A stretch of 7,807 bases of DNA from DAIOHQ01 sp036744635 (GCA_036744635.1 DAIOHQ010000233.1:1-7807), one strand, 5' to 3'; shown: positions 1 through 6,776, counted from the stretch's first letter. A program made the numbers and translations. Notes: generated by a model not told the origin, from the letters alone.

Positions 1-33
1 AGTTGCTACCACCGAACGCCGGCACGCGTTGAG

Positions 34-957
34 CTAAACTAGCGCTGTAGTGCTAATCGTCCCCGCGTCAACGCGGGAGTTCCACTTGGGCATGCCTTTG
101 GTGACGTTCCGGGCGCGGAAGAGGGCGCCGGATTTTTCGCCGTTGGACTTGGGGTCGTCTCCGCCGGCGGTGGTGATGTAGAGATCGGAGAGGTCATCGC
201 CGCCGAAGCAGCAGCTTGTCACGTTTTTCACCGGGAGGTCGATCTGCCCGATCACTTTACCGTCGGGGGCGCAGGGGGGGTGGCAGAAAACTCCGCTGCC
301 GCCCCACCGTGCCGACCAGATATTCCCGGCCGCATCCATCGCCAGACCATCGGGAACGCCCTCTTGCAACGTAGTCTTGATCAACACCGACCGATTGGAA
401 ATCTCGCCGGTGGCCCGAGTGTAGCCGTAGAGGTAAATCGTGCGCTCGGCCGAATCGGTGAAATACATCGTCTTCTGATCGACGCTCCAGCCGATGCCGT
501 TGCAGCAGCCAATACCCTGTTCGACAGCGCGGATCGTGCCATCGGTATCCAACCGATAGAGCGGGCTGACGCCTCCCTGGTCGCGCAGAATTCCGCAGAA
601 AACCCGCCCGGCCGGATCGGTCTGCACGTCGTTGAAGCGGGCATTCTCCTCACCCGGAAGCGAATCGATGTGCGTCGTCAGTTTCCCATCCCGCCAGGTC
701 GCGATGCCCCCCTTGTCGAGGAACAGCAACAGCGAGCCATCCTCCTGCAGCGTAAACCCGCCCACCGGCCGGCCCTGGTAAAACTTCTCGTGCTTACTCG
801 TGGCCGGGTCGTAGCGCCACAGCTCGCCGGCGAGAATGTTGGTCCAGTAGACCTTCTTCTCGATCGGGTGCCAGAGCGGGCCTTCGCCCAGCTTCATTCG
901 CTCGTCGGCCACCAGTTCCACCTGGGCATTTTTCACGTCCACTTGATCACCTGCCAT
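34..957 (-). CDS. SMP-30/gluconolactonase family sugar-lactone hydrolase
   Basis: A complete 307-residue six-bladed beta-propeller protein of the SMP-30/gluconolactonase/LRE family. Members hydrolyse lactones such as gluconolactone using one divalent metal ion. The metal and substrate residues can be placed: E25 in LGEGPLW, R107 and N109 in ARFNDVQTDP, N153 in CCNGIGWS, and D203 in VPDGLAMD. They fall almost where the family's Glu, Arg/Asn, Asn and Asp lie, and the length is normal. The C-terminal GALF stretch typical of the last blade is present. No signal peptide is visible, so a cytoplasmic location is likely. The ATG is chosen because an AAGGAAA ribosome site lies about 6 bases upstream. 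The gene is divergent from the lipoprotein gene. The lactone substrate cannot be read from sequence; regucalcin-like or xylono/arabinolactonase activity are alternatives. Confidence 0.93.
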   Translation of the reverse strand: MAGDQVDVKNAQVELVADERMKLGEGPLWHPIEKKVYWTNILAGELWRYDPATSKHEKFYQGRPVGGFTLQEDGSLLLFLDKGGIATWRDGKLTTHIDSLPGEENARFNDVQTDPAGRVFCGILRDQGGVSPLYRLDTDGTIRAVEQGIGCCNGIGWSVDQKTMYFTDSAERTIYLYGYTRATGEISNRSVLIKTTLQEGVPDGLAMDAAGNIWSARWGGSGVFCHPPCAPDGKVIGQIDLPVKNVTSCCFGGDDLSDLYITTAGGDDPKSNGEKSGALFRARNVTKGMPKWNSRVDAGTISTTALV

Positions 958-1024
958 GAGAGATTTCCTTCGCTGCCATGGCGGAGCACTTTATCCATTT
1001 TTCAGCATCAAACAATCGTTTTGC

Positions 1025-1052
1025 TTGACCAGATGTTGCTGCAAACTATCAT
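1025..1052 (+). promoter_or_regulatory. Sigma70-type promoter of the lipoprotein gene
   Basis: TTGACC (1025-1030) and TATCAT (1047-1052) each match the consensus at five of six bases and are 16 bases apart. Transcription would start near 1059, giving a leader of about 50 bases before the ATG at 1112. The elements lie in the divergent gap after the SMP-30 start, as expected for a promoter. Confidence 0.55.
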
Positions 1053-1111
1053 CCAGCAACCAATCGACACGGAAAGCGAAATGGCGGGGAGATTCTTACA
1101 AGGGAAGTGCA

Positions 1112-1513
1112 ATGAAAACACGTTCTTCTGCGCTGTGTGCGGCGGTGAGCATCATGATGTTGCTGGCAGTCGGCTGTGGTTCCAAGGAAGCCAAGGCGCA
1201 GCGAAAGTTGAGCGACCTGCTCGGCGAGTACGCCGATGTTCTCTCGGGCATCAAGTCCAATTCTGATTTCGTCAGCGCCAAGCCCAAACTGGAAAAGCTG
1301 AGCGCGAAGATGCAGGAGTTGGTCAACGCGAGAAAGGCGCTGCCCGCGGCGGCGGCCGAGAAAGACGCCAAGCTGGCCATGCAGTCTGAAGCCGACTCCA
1401 AAAAGGCAACCGATCGGATCGCCACGGAGATGGAGCGGCTGGAAAAGATCGGAGTACCGCAAGACGAGCTGATGCAACTGATGAGCACGAATCAGGCGCT
1501 GTTCAGCCACTGA
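1112..1513 (+). CDS. Small lipoprotein with a helical, coiled-coil-like body
   Basis: A 133-residue protein that begins with a lipoprotein signal: basic MKTRSS, a hydrophobic stretch, then the lipobox LAVGC with the lipidated cysteine at C22. The mature part is charged and alpha-helical (residues about 28-125), rich in K, E, A and L, with heptad-like spacing that suggests a coiled coil or helical bundle. No enzyme motif is seen. It should be anchored to a membrane facing the periplasm; residues +2/+3 are G and S, not the Asp used for inner-membrane retention in enterobacteria. The frame stays open upstream to 956, but the ATG at 1112 is chosen because AAGGGAAG lies just before it and the signal peptide starts there. 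It appears monocistronic, with its own promoter and a terminator about 30 bases after the stop. No family is recognised. Confidence 0.85.
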   Translation: MKTRSSALCAAVSIMMLLAVGCGSKEAKAQRKLSDLLGEYADVLSGIKSNSDFVSAKPKLEKLSAKMQELVNARKALPAAAAEKDAKLAMQSEADSKKATDRIATEMERLEKIGVPQDELMQLMSTNQALFSH

Positions 1514-1545
1514 AACGCCGCCTCCTCCGAAATTGACGCCAGAAA

Positions 1546-1571
1546 AAAGCCCCCAGCAAGTTGGGGGCTTT
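1546..1571. terminator. Bidirectional intrinsic terminator between convergent genes
   Basis: The arms AGCCCCCA (1548-1555) and TGGGGGCT (1562-1569) pair perfectly around a 6-base loop, and flanking A/T pairs extend the stem to about 10 bp. Read on the plus strand it ends in TTT then CCTCC. Read on the minus strand it is followed by a run of six T. It can therefore end both the lipoprotein transcript (stop at 1513) and, more strongly, the AraC-type transcript (stop at 1597). Confidence 0.85.
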
Positions 1572-1596
1572 CCTCCTCTATGGTGTCTCCCGATTA

Positions 1597-2781
1597 TCAG
1601 TTGCTGCCGGGGCAATGCCGCTCGGATGCCAGCCGTCGCCAGCGCGTGGGGGTCAATCCCGTTGCCTGCTTGAACCGGCTGGTGAAGTGGCTCTGATGAG
1701 CGAACCCGCAATCTTTCGCAATCTGCACCAAGTCCTTCTCGCGGGCCACCAACTGGCGCTTGGCCTCGAAGATCTGGCACTCCAGCATGAAATGCTTGGG
1801 GGTGGTGCCGAGCAATTCGGTGAAGCGGCGGTGAAAATGAAACGGGCTCAAATGCGCCGTCCTGGCGATTTCGCCCAGCGTCGGCCCGCGATGAAATTCC
1901 TGCTGCATGAAGCGCAGCGACGGAATCAGCCGCGACAGCTCGCGGTCGGCCTGGAAGTCGGCCGGTTCGACCGCCGTCCAGTCGTAACACGCCGGCTGGA
2001 GACAGAAAAAGACGAATGCTCCGTGCCCCAGGGCCGGATAGGTCTTGTGGGTGACTACGCGGAAGGTCCACAAGTCTCCGCGACTGTCAGGCAACTGCAC
2101 GCGATCCGACACCAGCACTTCGCCGTTTACGTGGTGCAGGCGCTGGCGGCCATGTTGCACGATCTCCTGCCACAGCCGCTCATCCAGGGCCTCGCGGCTC
2201 TGATTGGCCGGCCTCATCTGCGCACGCATCTCGTGGTCGAAAATAAACTGCCGATATTTCGGTCGATGTGCCCATGCGAATTCCTGCTGCGTGGATGCCC
2301 CGGCGCGGGTCTCCTCGCTTGCCTGGTCGATCCGCTCGGCGATGGATGCCAAAGTCGCCAGTTCTGCATCCGTAAAGTCGGGCTGCGCGCCGGTTCGGCA
2401 TACCCAGACGGCGCCGGCGTAGCCTTCCAGCACCGGGGAGACCAAAGGAGCGGCCGCCACGTGCGTAAACCCGTTGGGCTGAAGAAGTTCCTGGTAAAGC
2501 CGCGAGCTGTGCAGCTCAGCGGGATCGTAGACAGCCGATAGGCGCACCGGCTTGTTCTGGAGAATGGCGCGCCAACTCAGACGGTCTTCCTTGTGGGTGT
2601 CTTTGGTGTAGGTTTTCACCAAGGCATCCGACAGATTGGCAGGCTGGGCGATTTGCAGGCCGCCGCGCGGCAGCGTGGTAATTGCCAGAACTTCCTGACA
2701 GGGAATCTCCCTGGGGATGCGCTGCAGAATACGTCTGTAAGACGATTCATGTGCATGAGTTAGATTGGTATGATCATTCAC
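1597..2781 (-). CDS. AraC-family transcriptional regulator with N-terminal GAF-like sensor
   Basis: A 394-residue predicted DNA-binding regulator. The C-terminal AraC/XylS domain spans about residues 287-384. Its first helix-turn-helix is near 301-320 (TLGEIARTAHLSPFHFHRRF) and its second near 350-382, carrying the family signature around FAHQSHFTSRFKQATGLTP. The N-terminal half (about 15-165) resembles a GAF domain, with VAAAPLVSP then GYAGAVWVCR and a final helix DAELATLASIAERI. A middle segment (about 175-280) may be a second PAS/GAF-like fold. The ligand is unknown. The chosen start is a GTG at 2781; no in-frame ATG lies nearby and no Shine-Dalgarno is evident, so the N-terminus is uncertain. 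It stands alone, ends at a strong terminator, and faces a long upstream gap where it may regulate itself or a gene outside the window. Confidence 0.88.
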   Translation of the reverse strand: MNDHTNLTHAHESSYRRILQRIPREIPCQEVLAITTLPRGGLQIAQPANLSDALVKTYTKDTHKEDRLSWRAILQNKPVRLSAVYDPAELHSSRLYQELLQPNGFTHVAAAPLVSPVLEGYAGAVWVCRTGAQPDFTDAELATLASIAERIDQASEETRAGASTQQEFAWAHRPKYRQFIFDHEMRAQMRPANQSREALDERLWQEIVQHGRQRLHHVNGEVLVSDRVQLPDSRGDLWTFRVVTHKTYPALGHGAFVFFCLQPACYDWTAVEPADFQADRELSRLIPSLRFMQQEFHRGPTLGEIARTAHLSPFHFHRRFTELLGTTPKHFMLECQIFEAKRQLVAREKDLVQIAKDCGFAHQSHFTSRFKQATGLTPTRWRRLASERHCPGSN

Positions 2782-2816
2782 GGTTGTCGGCTTTAGTTCG
2801 AGTGTGTTTATTGTTT

Positions 2817-2822
2817 ATCATA
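2817..2822 (-). promoter_or_regulatory. Possible -10 box of the AraC-type regulator gene
   Basis: On the minus strand this reads TATGAT, five of six to the -10 consensus, in the most AT-rich part of the window. Transcription would start near 2810, about 29 bases before the GTG start. No convincing -35 is found at 16-18 bases, so an activator may be needed or the match may be chance. Confidence 0.3.
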
Positions 2823-2976
2823 CAAACGTAATACGAACTTCATTGACGAAGGTTGACCAGAAAACTCAATATTTGTTGAACATTTGCTCATGCCGACATA
2901 CGCTGCAAACCACAGCGATCTCAACAGTTAAATTGCCCCGGATCTGTCCGAAAGAGACCACGTTCTGCCACATGTA

Positions 2977-3000
2977 GCCTGCGGGCAACAGTTGCCGGCT
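2977..3000. repeat. Interrupted palindrome in the regulator-fmt gap
   Basis: GGCAAC and GTTGCC (2984-2989 and 2991-2996) are inverted around a single A, and outer arms AGCC (2977) and GGCT (2997) also pair. A partly similar string, GCAGGCAACATCCGGC, follows at about 3024-3039. With a 1-base spacer, it suits a dimeric protein-binding site better than an RNA hairpin. Its role is unknown. Confidence 0.35.
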
Positions 3001-3072
3001 AAAAACTGGCTGTCGCGGCGTTTGCAGGCAACATCCGGCATAGACGGCCCGGGGGAATCTGGCGGCAGATGA

Positions 3073-3090
3073 GATTTTCTTGGGAAAATC
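3073..3090. repeat. Perfect 7-bp inverted repeat
   Basis: GATTTTC (3073-3079) and GAAAATC (3084-3090) are perfectly inverted around TTGG. No T-run follows on the plus strand, so it is not a standard terminator. It could be an operator or a small hairpin ahead of the possible ORF at 3144. Confidence 0.3.
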
Positions 3091-3143
3091 GCACCCGTTA
3101 CGCTACTCTGTCCGCCGTCGCCGATTTTGGCATTGGAGTTGTT

Positions 3144-3254
3144 ATGAAGCTGGCAGGAGTTGTAAATATGTCAATCCTGGCTAATCCGCTCTATTGGGAC
3201 AAGAAGATTCGCATCGCGATCCTCACCCTCGCAACCTTCATTGCGATGTGTTAG
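3144..3254 (+). CDS. Possible small hydrophobic peptide gene
   Basis: A 36-codon frame starting MKLAGVVNMSILANP. Two in-frame ATGs are each preceded by a Shine-Dalgarno: GGAG 5 bases before 3144, and AGGAG 8 bases before 3168. The shorter form would be 28 residues with a hydrophobic C-terminal run (IRIAILTLATFIAM) after a basic DKKIR patch, so it might associate with the membrane. It ends about 65 bases before fmt. No family is recognised. Short frames like this are common by chance; the ribosome sites are the only support. Confidence 0.3.
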   Translation: MKLAGVVNMSILANPLYWDKKIRIAILTLATFIAMC

Positions 3255-3308
3255 ATGATCGATCCCTCGCCTTCAGTTTTGATCTGATAGCGTTCTTCCC
3301 ATCGCCGG

Positions 3309-3314
3309 TACAAT
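3309..3314 (+). promoter_or_regulatory. -10-like box at leaderless distance before fmt
   Basis: TACAAT matches the -10 consensus at five of six bases and ends exactly 6 bases before the fmt ATG at 3321. A normal -10 to start distance puts the first transcribed base on the A of the ATG. No Shine-Dalgarno is present upstream of the ATG. No good -35 is found at the usual spacing; the nearest TTGATC (3279-3284) is 24 bases away. Confidence 0.4.
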
Positions 3315-3320
3315 CTGTTG

Positions 3321-4250
3321 ATGCATGTGCTCTTTTGCGGTTCGGGGGAATTCGGGGTGCCGTGCCTGCGCGCCTTGGGCGCATCTGGACATGAAATCGC
3401 ACTTGTCCTGTCACAGCCTGATCGCCCGGCAGGCCGCGGTCGAAAACTCACGCCCACGCCAATCGCCGCGGAAGCTCTGAGCAGCAATCTTCCCCTAATT
3501 CGCACGGAAAACATCAACAGCGAAAACCTGCCGGCCGCGGAGGTGATGGTGGTGATCGCGTTCGGGCAGAAGATTTCCCCTGAAAACGTAAGCCACTGCC
3601 GCCTGGGGGCGATCAACCTGCACGCGTCGATTCTGCCCAAGTGCCGGGGGGCGGCGCCGATTAACTGGACGATCCTGCGCGGGGAGGCGGTGGCGGGAAA
3701 TTCGGTGATTCGGCTTGCACAAAAGATGGATGCGGGGGCAATTCTGGCGCAGTCGCAGCTTGTGATTGGGGAACTGGAAACGGCCGGGGAATTGCATGAC
3801 CGGCTGGCGGAGGATGGTGCGCAACTGGTGCTGGGGGTGTTGGATCAACTGGAGCGCGGCAGCGCGGTGGAGACGCCACAGGATGAGGCCCGGGCGACGT
3901 CGGCGCCCAAGTTGACGCGCGAATTTGCCAGGCTCGATTTTGGCCGCCCCGCCATCGAGTTGGCGCGGCACGTTCGCGGGCTGTATCCGTGGCCGGGCTG
4001 CCGGGTGCGGCTATGTGATGCGGCCGGCGCGGAAAAAGGGCGGCTTACGCTGGTGCGGGCTCGGGCTGGAACCGGGGAAGGATCGCGGTGGCAGTGTGGG
4101 GAGATTCAGGAGAATGGGTATGTCGCGGCCGGAGAACGAAGCGCGCTGGAAGTGTTGGAAGTGCAGCCGGAATCGAAAAGTCCGATGTCGCTGGATGCGT
4201 ACCGCCGCGGCCATCCTTGGATAGCGGGAGCGCGGATCGAATCGATATAG
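3321..4250 (+). CDS. fmt: Methionyl-tRNA formyltransferase
   Basis: A 309-residue enzyme that moves a formyl group from 10-formyltetrahydrofolate to the amino group of methionyl-tRNA(fMet), making the bacterial initiator tRNA in the cytoplasm. The N-terminal catalytic Rossmann-type domain (about 1-190) has the family string QPDRPAGRGRKLTPTP at 32-47, VVIAFGQKI at 77-85, and the active-site region INLHASILPKCRGAAP with N99 and H101. The catalytic aspartate is D137 in KMDAGAIL. The C-terminal OB-fold tRNA-binding domain (about 200-305) carries the usual ARHVRGLYPWPG. Length is normal. The ATG at 3321 is preferred over the adjacent TTG at 3318 because the protein then begins MHVLFCGSGEFG, as in relatives. 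The deformylase gene def, a common partner, is not in the window. A small membrane-protein gene follows after 15 bases and may be co-transcribed. Confidence 0.97.
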   Translation: MHVLFCGSGEFGVPCLRALGASGHEIALVLSQPDRPAGRGRKLTPTPIAAEALSSNLPLIRTENINSENLPAAEVMVVIAFGQKISPENVSHCRLGAINLHASILPKCRGAAPINWTILRGEAVAGNSVIRLAQKMDAGAILAQSQLVIGELETAGELHDRLAEDGAQLVLGVLDQLERGSAVETPQDEARATSAPKLTREFARLDFGRPAIELARHVRGLYPWPGCRVRLCDAAGAEKGRLTLVRARAGTGEGSRWQCGEIQENGYVAAGERSALEVLEVQPESKSPMSLDAYRRGHPWIAGARIESI

Positions 4251-4265
4251 GATGCAGAGCGCCTC

Positions 4266-4448
4266 ATGCGGGCGTGGGCGCTGGTCGATAATTCATTGAT
4301 GATTCTTATGATCGTTGGTTCTGTGCTGGGCGGGTTTGCGATGCTGCGCATCCTCGCCGGCGAGCGCCAGGTACGGATTGCCCGGCTGGAAGCTCGTATC
4401 CGCACCAAGAATGCCCCACCACGGGAAGAGCCGATCGTCGTTTCATAA
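4266..4448 (+). CDS. Small single-span membrane protein
   Basis: A 60-residue protein with one predicted membrane helix at about residues 10-31 (LMILMIVGSVLGGFAMLRIL). It is followed by a charged, helical cytoplasmic tail (ERQVRIARLEARIRTK) and a proline-rich end. The shape recalls small bitopic proteins such as PspB, but there is no sequence match I would stand on. It begins 15 bases after the fmt stop on the same strand, so it is probably read from the fmt transcript. The ribosome site is weak, at best a GAG 6 bases upstream. The clear membrane-then-charged pattern argues for a real gene; the function is unknown. Confidence 0.55.
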   Translation: MRAWALVDNSLMILMIVGSVLGGFAMLRILAGERQVRIARLEARIRTKNAPPREEPIVVS

Positions 4449-4496
4449 GCGCCCACCTCTGCAAAACTCTTCGCTGCCTTTCTGCGCCCGCCCAAA

Positions 4497-4514
4497 TTCG
4501 CCCGTCGCGGCGAA
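4497..4514. other. Short GC hairpin after the small membrane protein gene
   Basis: TTCGCC (4497-4502) and GGCGAA (4509-4514) form a perfect 6-bp stem with a 6-base loop. There is no T-run after it, so it is not a standard intrinsic terminator. It sits between the end of the fmt unit and the next promoter and could slow or protect the end of that transcript. Confidence 0.3.
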
Positions 4515-4523
4515 AGTCGAAGA

Positions 4524-4553
4524 TTGACAGAATTTTCGCCTAACTGCTACACT
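4524..4553 (+). promoter_or_regulatory. Strong sigma70-type promoter of the two-gene membrane/flavoprotein unit
   Basis: A perfect TTGACA (4524-4529) and TACACT (4548-4553, four of six) are 18 bases apart. Transcription would begin near 4560, leaving about 39 bases of leader before the GTG at 4599. This placement rules against the in-frame TTG at 4524 as the protein start, since that codon is part of the -35 box. Confidence 0.7.
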
Positions 4554-4598
4554 CGCGATAGACGAACTCGACTATTGGCATTTCACACCGAGGTGGCC

Positions 4599-5600
4599 GT
4601 GGAAACCGAAGAAACCGTCTCAAAACGCCCTTCCGGTTATGCGATCTGGATTTTCATCGTGCCAGCGCTGCTGGCGGCGGGGTTATTCGGGGTGGGGATA
4701 TTCCTGGCCGCGCGGGGGCACGGGTGGGCGGTTTTTGCCGCTGGGTCGGCCTCTATCGTATTCGTGCTGGCGGCGCTGCCGATGGCGCTGGTGATGAAGG
4801 AGGCGCGGAAGGCAAGCATGGCGAGATTGCAGGAAATCCTCGATCCGATCGCGGACCGGGTCGAACAGCAGGCAATTTTGCTGAATCTGATCAGCGAGCA
4901 ACAGTTGTTGAGCGACCGTGCCAAGGCGGTGGCGTTCCGGGAGAACGACCGCGAGGCGATCCGCCGGGCGATTCAGGAGGAAATTGGCCGCAATGACTGG
5001 GAAGCGGCGACGGCGCTGGCCAACAGCATCGAGAACGAGTTTGGATATCGCCAGGAAGCGGAGCGATTTCGCGAGCAGATCAACGAGAAGCACCGCGATG
5101 CGATTCGGCGGCAGGTCACCGAGGCGGTGGCGGTGGTCGATCGCATGACCCGCGCCGAGCAGTGGAGCCAGGCACTGCGCGAGGCCGAGCGTCTGCTGCG
5201 CGTGTTTCCGGATGATCCGCAGGTTCAGGGGCTTCCCCAGGAGATCGAGAGCCGCCGCCAGACGCACAAGAAGCGGCTGCGCGACAGCTTTGGTGATGCG
5301 GTGGCCCGGCATGACAACGACGGGGCGATTGAGATCCTCAAGCAGCTTGATATGTACCTGACCCCTTCCGAGGCCGAGGCGATGCAGGAGACGGTGCGCG
5401 GGGTGTTCAAGGAGCGGCTGAATACGCTCAAGGACCAGTTCTCCGCGGCGGTGCAGGACCACCGCTGGGCGGAGGCGGTTAAGCACGGCGAGATCATCAT
5501 GCGCGACTTCCCAAACAGCCGGATCGCCTTGGAAGTACGGGAAAAGATGGATGCGCTGCGGCAGCGGGCCAACGAGCCGATGCCGGTGGCGGCGACGTAG
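4599..5600 (+). CDS. Membrane-anchored protein with TPR-like helical repeats
   Basis: A 333-residue protein of no family I can name. Two membrane helices lie at about 15-38 and 43-66, separated by a short GHGW turn, so both ends should face the same side. A linker (about 67-115) rich in A, E and Q looks coiled-coil. Four helical-hairpin units follow at about 124-161, 174-216, 228-265 and 276-321. Three are marked by similar helix starts (NDWEAA at 132, EQWSQA at 187, HRWAEA at 288), and two share the turn F-P-D/N after the second helix, as in TPR-type repeats. Such repeats usually bind proteins. The GTG at 4599 is chosen because GAGG lies 5 bases before it and a promoter overlaps the longer reading. 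It is first in a two-gene unit with the flavoprotein gene 4 bases downstream. Confidence 0.85.
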   Translation: METEETVSKRPSGYAIWIFIVPALLAAGLFGVGIFLAARGHGWAVFAAGSASIVFVLAALPMALVMKEARKASMARLQEILDPIADRVEQQAILLNLISEQQLLSDRAKAVAFRENDREAIRRAIQEEIGRNDWEAATALANSIENEFGYRQEAERFREQINEKHRDAIRRQVTEAVAVVDRMTRAEQWSQALREAERLLRVFPDDPQVQGLPQEIESRRQTHKKRLRDSFGDAVARHDNDGAIEILKQLDMYLTPSEAEAMQETVRGVFKERLNTLKDQFSAAVQDHRWAEAVKHGEIIMRDFPNSRIALEVREKMDALRQRANEPMPVAAT

Positions 5601-5604
5601 CGCC

Positions 5605-6738
5605 ATGAGCGAGGCGATCATAGTCGGCGCGGGGCCGGGTGGGTGCGTCGCGGCGGTGGCGCTGGCGCGGCGGGGATGGGGCGTGACGCTGATCGAACAG
5701 CACCAGTTTCCCCGCGAGAAGGTATGCGGGGAGTGCCTGAGCGCGCTGGGGATCGAGGTGTTGGGGCGATTGGGGCTGGTGGATGAGATTCGGGCATGCC
5801 GGCCGGTGGTGCTGAAGCGGACGGTGTTGCACGGGCAACATCGGGATTCGGTTTCCATTGCATTACCGCGGGAGATGTGGGGTTTGTCGCGCTGGGCGCT
5901 GGATGATGCGCTGCTGACGGCGGCGCGGGGGCATGGGGTGCGGGTGTTGCAGCCGGCGCGGTGCGAAGGAATACGGAGCGGGAAGCGGCCTTCGGTAACG
6001 GTGCGAGAACTGCTGGGGAATACTACGATTACATTGGTTGCGGATTGGGTGGTGCTTGCCGATGGCAAGGCAGGGCTGCTGCCGCGCCGGCCGCCGGCGA
6101 CGGGGGATCTTGGAATCAAGGCACACATTCGGGAAGTGGACGGTCCGCGCGACGCGATCGAGCTGTTTGGCCTGCCGGGAAATTACGGGGGCATGGCGCC
6201 AATCGAGGGAGAGCGCTGGAACGCGGCCTTCAGCGTGCCGTCGAATCGGCTGAAAATGTTTGGCGGGGACGTCGAGAGGCTCATGGGGCAGATGATGCGG
6301 GAGAATCCCGTGCTGGCGTGCCGGCTGCGGGGAGCGAGCAAGGTTGGCGAATGGCACGTCTCCCCCCTGCCGCGTTTTGGGGTGAGCACGGATTGGCCGG
6401 CGGGAATCGTGCCGATCGGCAATGCGGCGGCGGCGCTGGAGCCGATTGGCGGAGAAGGGATGGGGCTGGCGATGCGCAGCGCTGAAATGGCGGCCGACGC
6501 GCTGAGCGACACGGACCAGACCTCCCGAAATGTCGATGTGATGCAATTGCAGGCACAGTTTCGCCACCTTTGGCGCACGCGGCGGGCGGCCTGCCGGGCG
6601 CTGGCGATGCTGATGTCATCGGCAAGGCTTGCGGATATGGCGATTACGGTGGTTGGGGCGAGCGAGTCGACTGCAATGGGAGCGATGCATCTGATGGGAA
6701 AGAGCGAGCGGCAGGTAGCGGAGTGGAAGACGAGTTGA
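5605..6738 (+). CDS. FAD-dependent oxidoreductase, geranylgeranyl reductase-like
   Basis: A 377-residue flavoprotein of the p-hydroxybenzoate-hydroxylase fold, closest in style to the geranylgeranyl reductase group, which reduces isoprenoid double bonds or acts on polyketide and lipid-like substrates. The dinucleotide-binding site is IIVGAGPGGC (G8, G10, G13), ending at acidic E31. The group's P-x-x-K-x-CG motif is at 36-42 (PREKVCG). The DG motif is D153-G154 in VVLADGKAG, and a YGG/W region (ELFGLPGNYGGMAP) is at 186-199. The second FAD motif, normally GD, reads GN (G272-N273) before AAAALEPIGGEGMGLAM. Start at 5605 is 4 bases after the preceding stop, with little ribosome site of its own, so coupled translation is likely. 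No membrane span is obvious. The substrate is unknown and no isoprenoid genes flank it. Confidence 0.92.
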   Translation: MSEAIIVGAGPGGCVAAVALARRGWGVTLIEQHQFPREKVCGECLSALGIEVLGRLGLVDEIRACRPVVLKRTVLHGQHRDSVSIALPREMWGLSRWALDDALLTAARGHGVRVLQPARCEGIRSGKRPSVTVRELLGNTTITLVADWVVLADGKAGLLPRRPPATGDLGIKAHIREVDGPRDAIELFGLPGNYGGMAPIEGERWNAAFSVPSNRLKMFGGDVERLMGQMMRENPVLACRLRGASKVGEWHVSPLPRFGVSTDWPAGIVPIGNAAAALEPIGGEGMGLAMRSAEMAADALSDTDQTSRNVDVMQLQAQFRHLWRTRRAACRALAMLMSSARLADMAITVVGASESTAMGAMHLMGKSERQVAEWKTS

Positions 6739-6752
6739 GCGGTGTGCGAAAC

Positions 6753-6772
6753 GACAGGCAAGAATGCCTGTC
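6753..6772. repeat. Palindromic repeat, copy 1
   Basis: GACAGGCA and TGCCTGTC form a perfect 8-bp stem around AGAA, with GCAC after it. It starts 14 bases after the flavoprotein stop. Copy 2 starts exactly 24 bases later. This type of unit is dispersed in many planctomycete-like genomes, as I recall it. Confidence 0.85.
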
Positions 6773-6776
6773 GCAC

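Larger units (their letters stand above)
2782..3320. other. Long intergenic gap between the divergent regulator and fmt
   Basis: This 539-base stretch has no well-supported gene. From left to right it holds an AT-rich segment (about 2790-2900) likely to carry the regulator's promoter, a more GC-rich segment with an interrupted palindrome at 2977-3000, a second palindrome at 3073-3090, one possible small ORF (3144-3254), and the region just upstream of fmt. No tRNA or known riboswitch structure was recognised. A small RNA cannot be excluded. Confidence 0.6.

Noticed and set aside
280..1266. Long plus-strand open frame opposite the SMP-30 gene
   Set aside because: It is antisense to a gene with all family active-site residues, runs into the lipoprotein gene in another frame, and reads as proline/arginine-rich shadow sequence.
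1561..2541. Long plus-strand open frame opposite the AraC-type gene
   Set aside because: It starts inside the terminator hairpin and is antisense to a gene with a clear AraC domain; no domain pattern in its product.
4524..4598. 25-codon N-terminal extension of the membrane repeat protein from a TTG
   Set aside because: The TTG is inside a perfect TTGACA -35 box and no ribosome site precedes it; GTG at 4599 has GAGG at good spacing.
4683..6128. 481-codon minus-strand open frame across two genes
   Set aside because: It overlaps both the membrane repeat protein and the flavoprotein on the other strand; the product is low-complexity, rich in R, P, H and L, as expected for GC-rich shadow frames.
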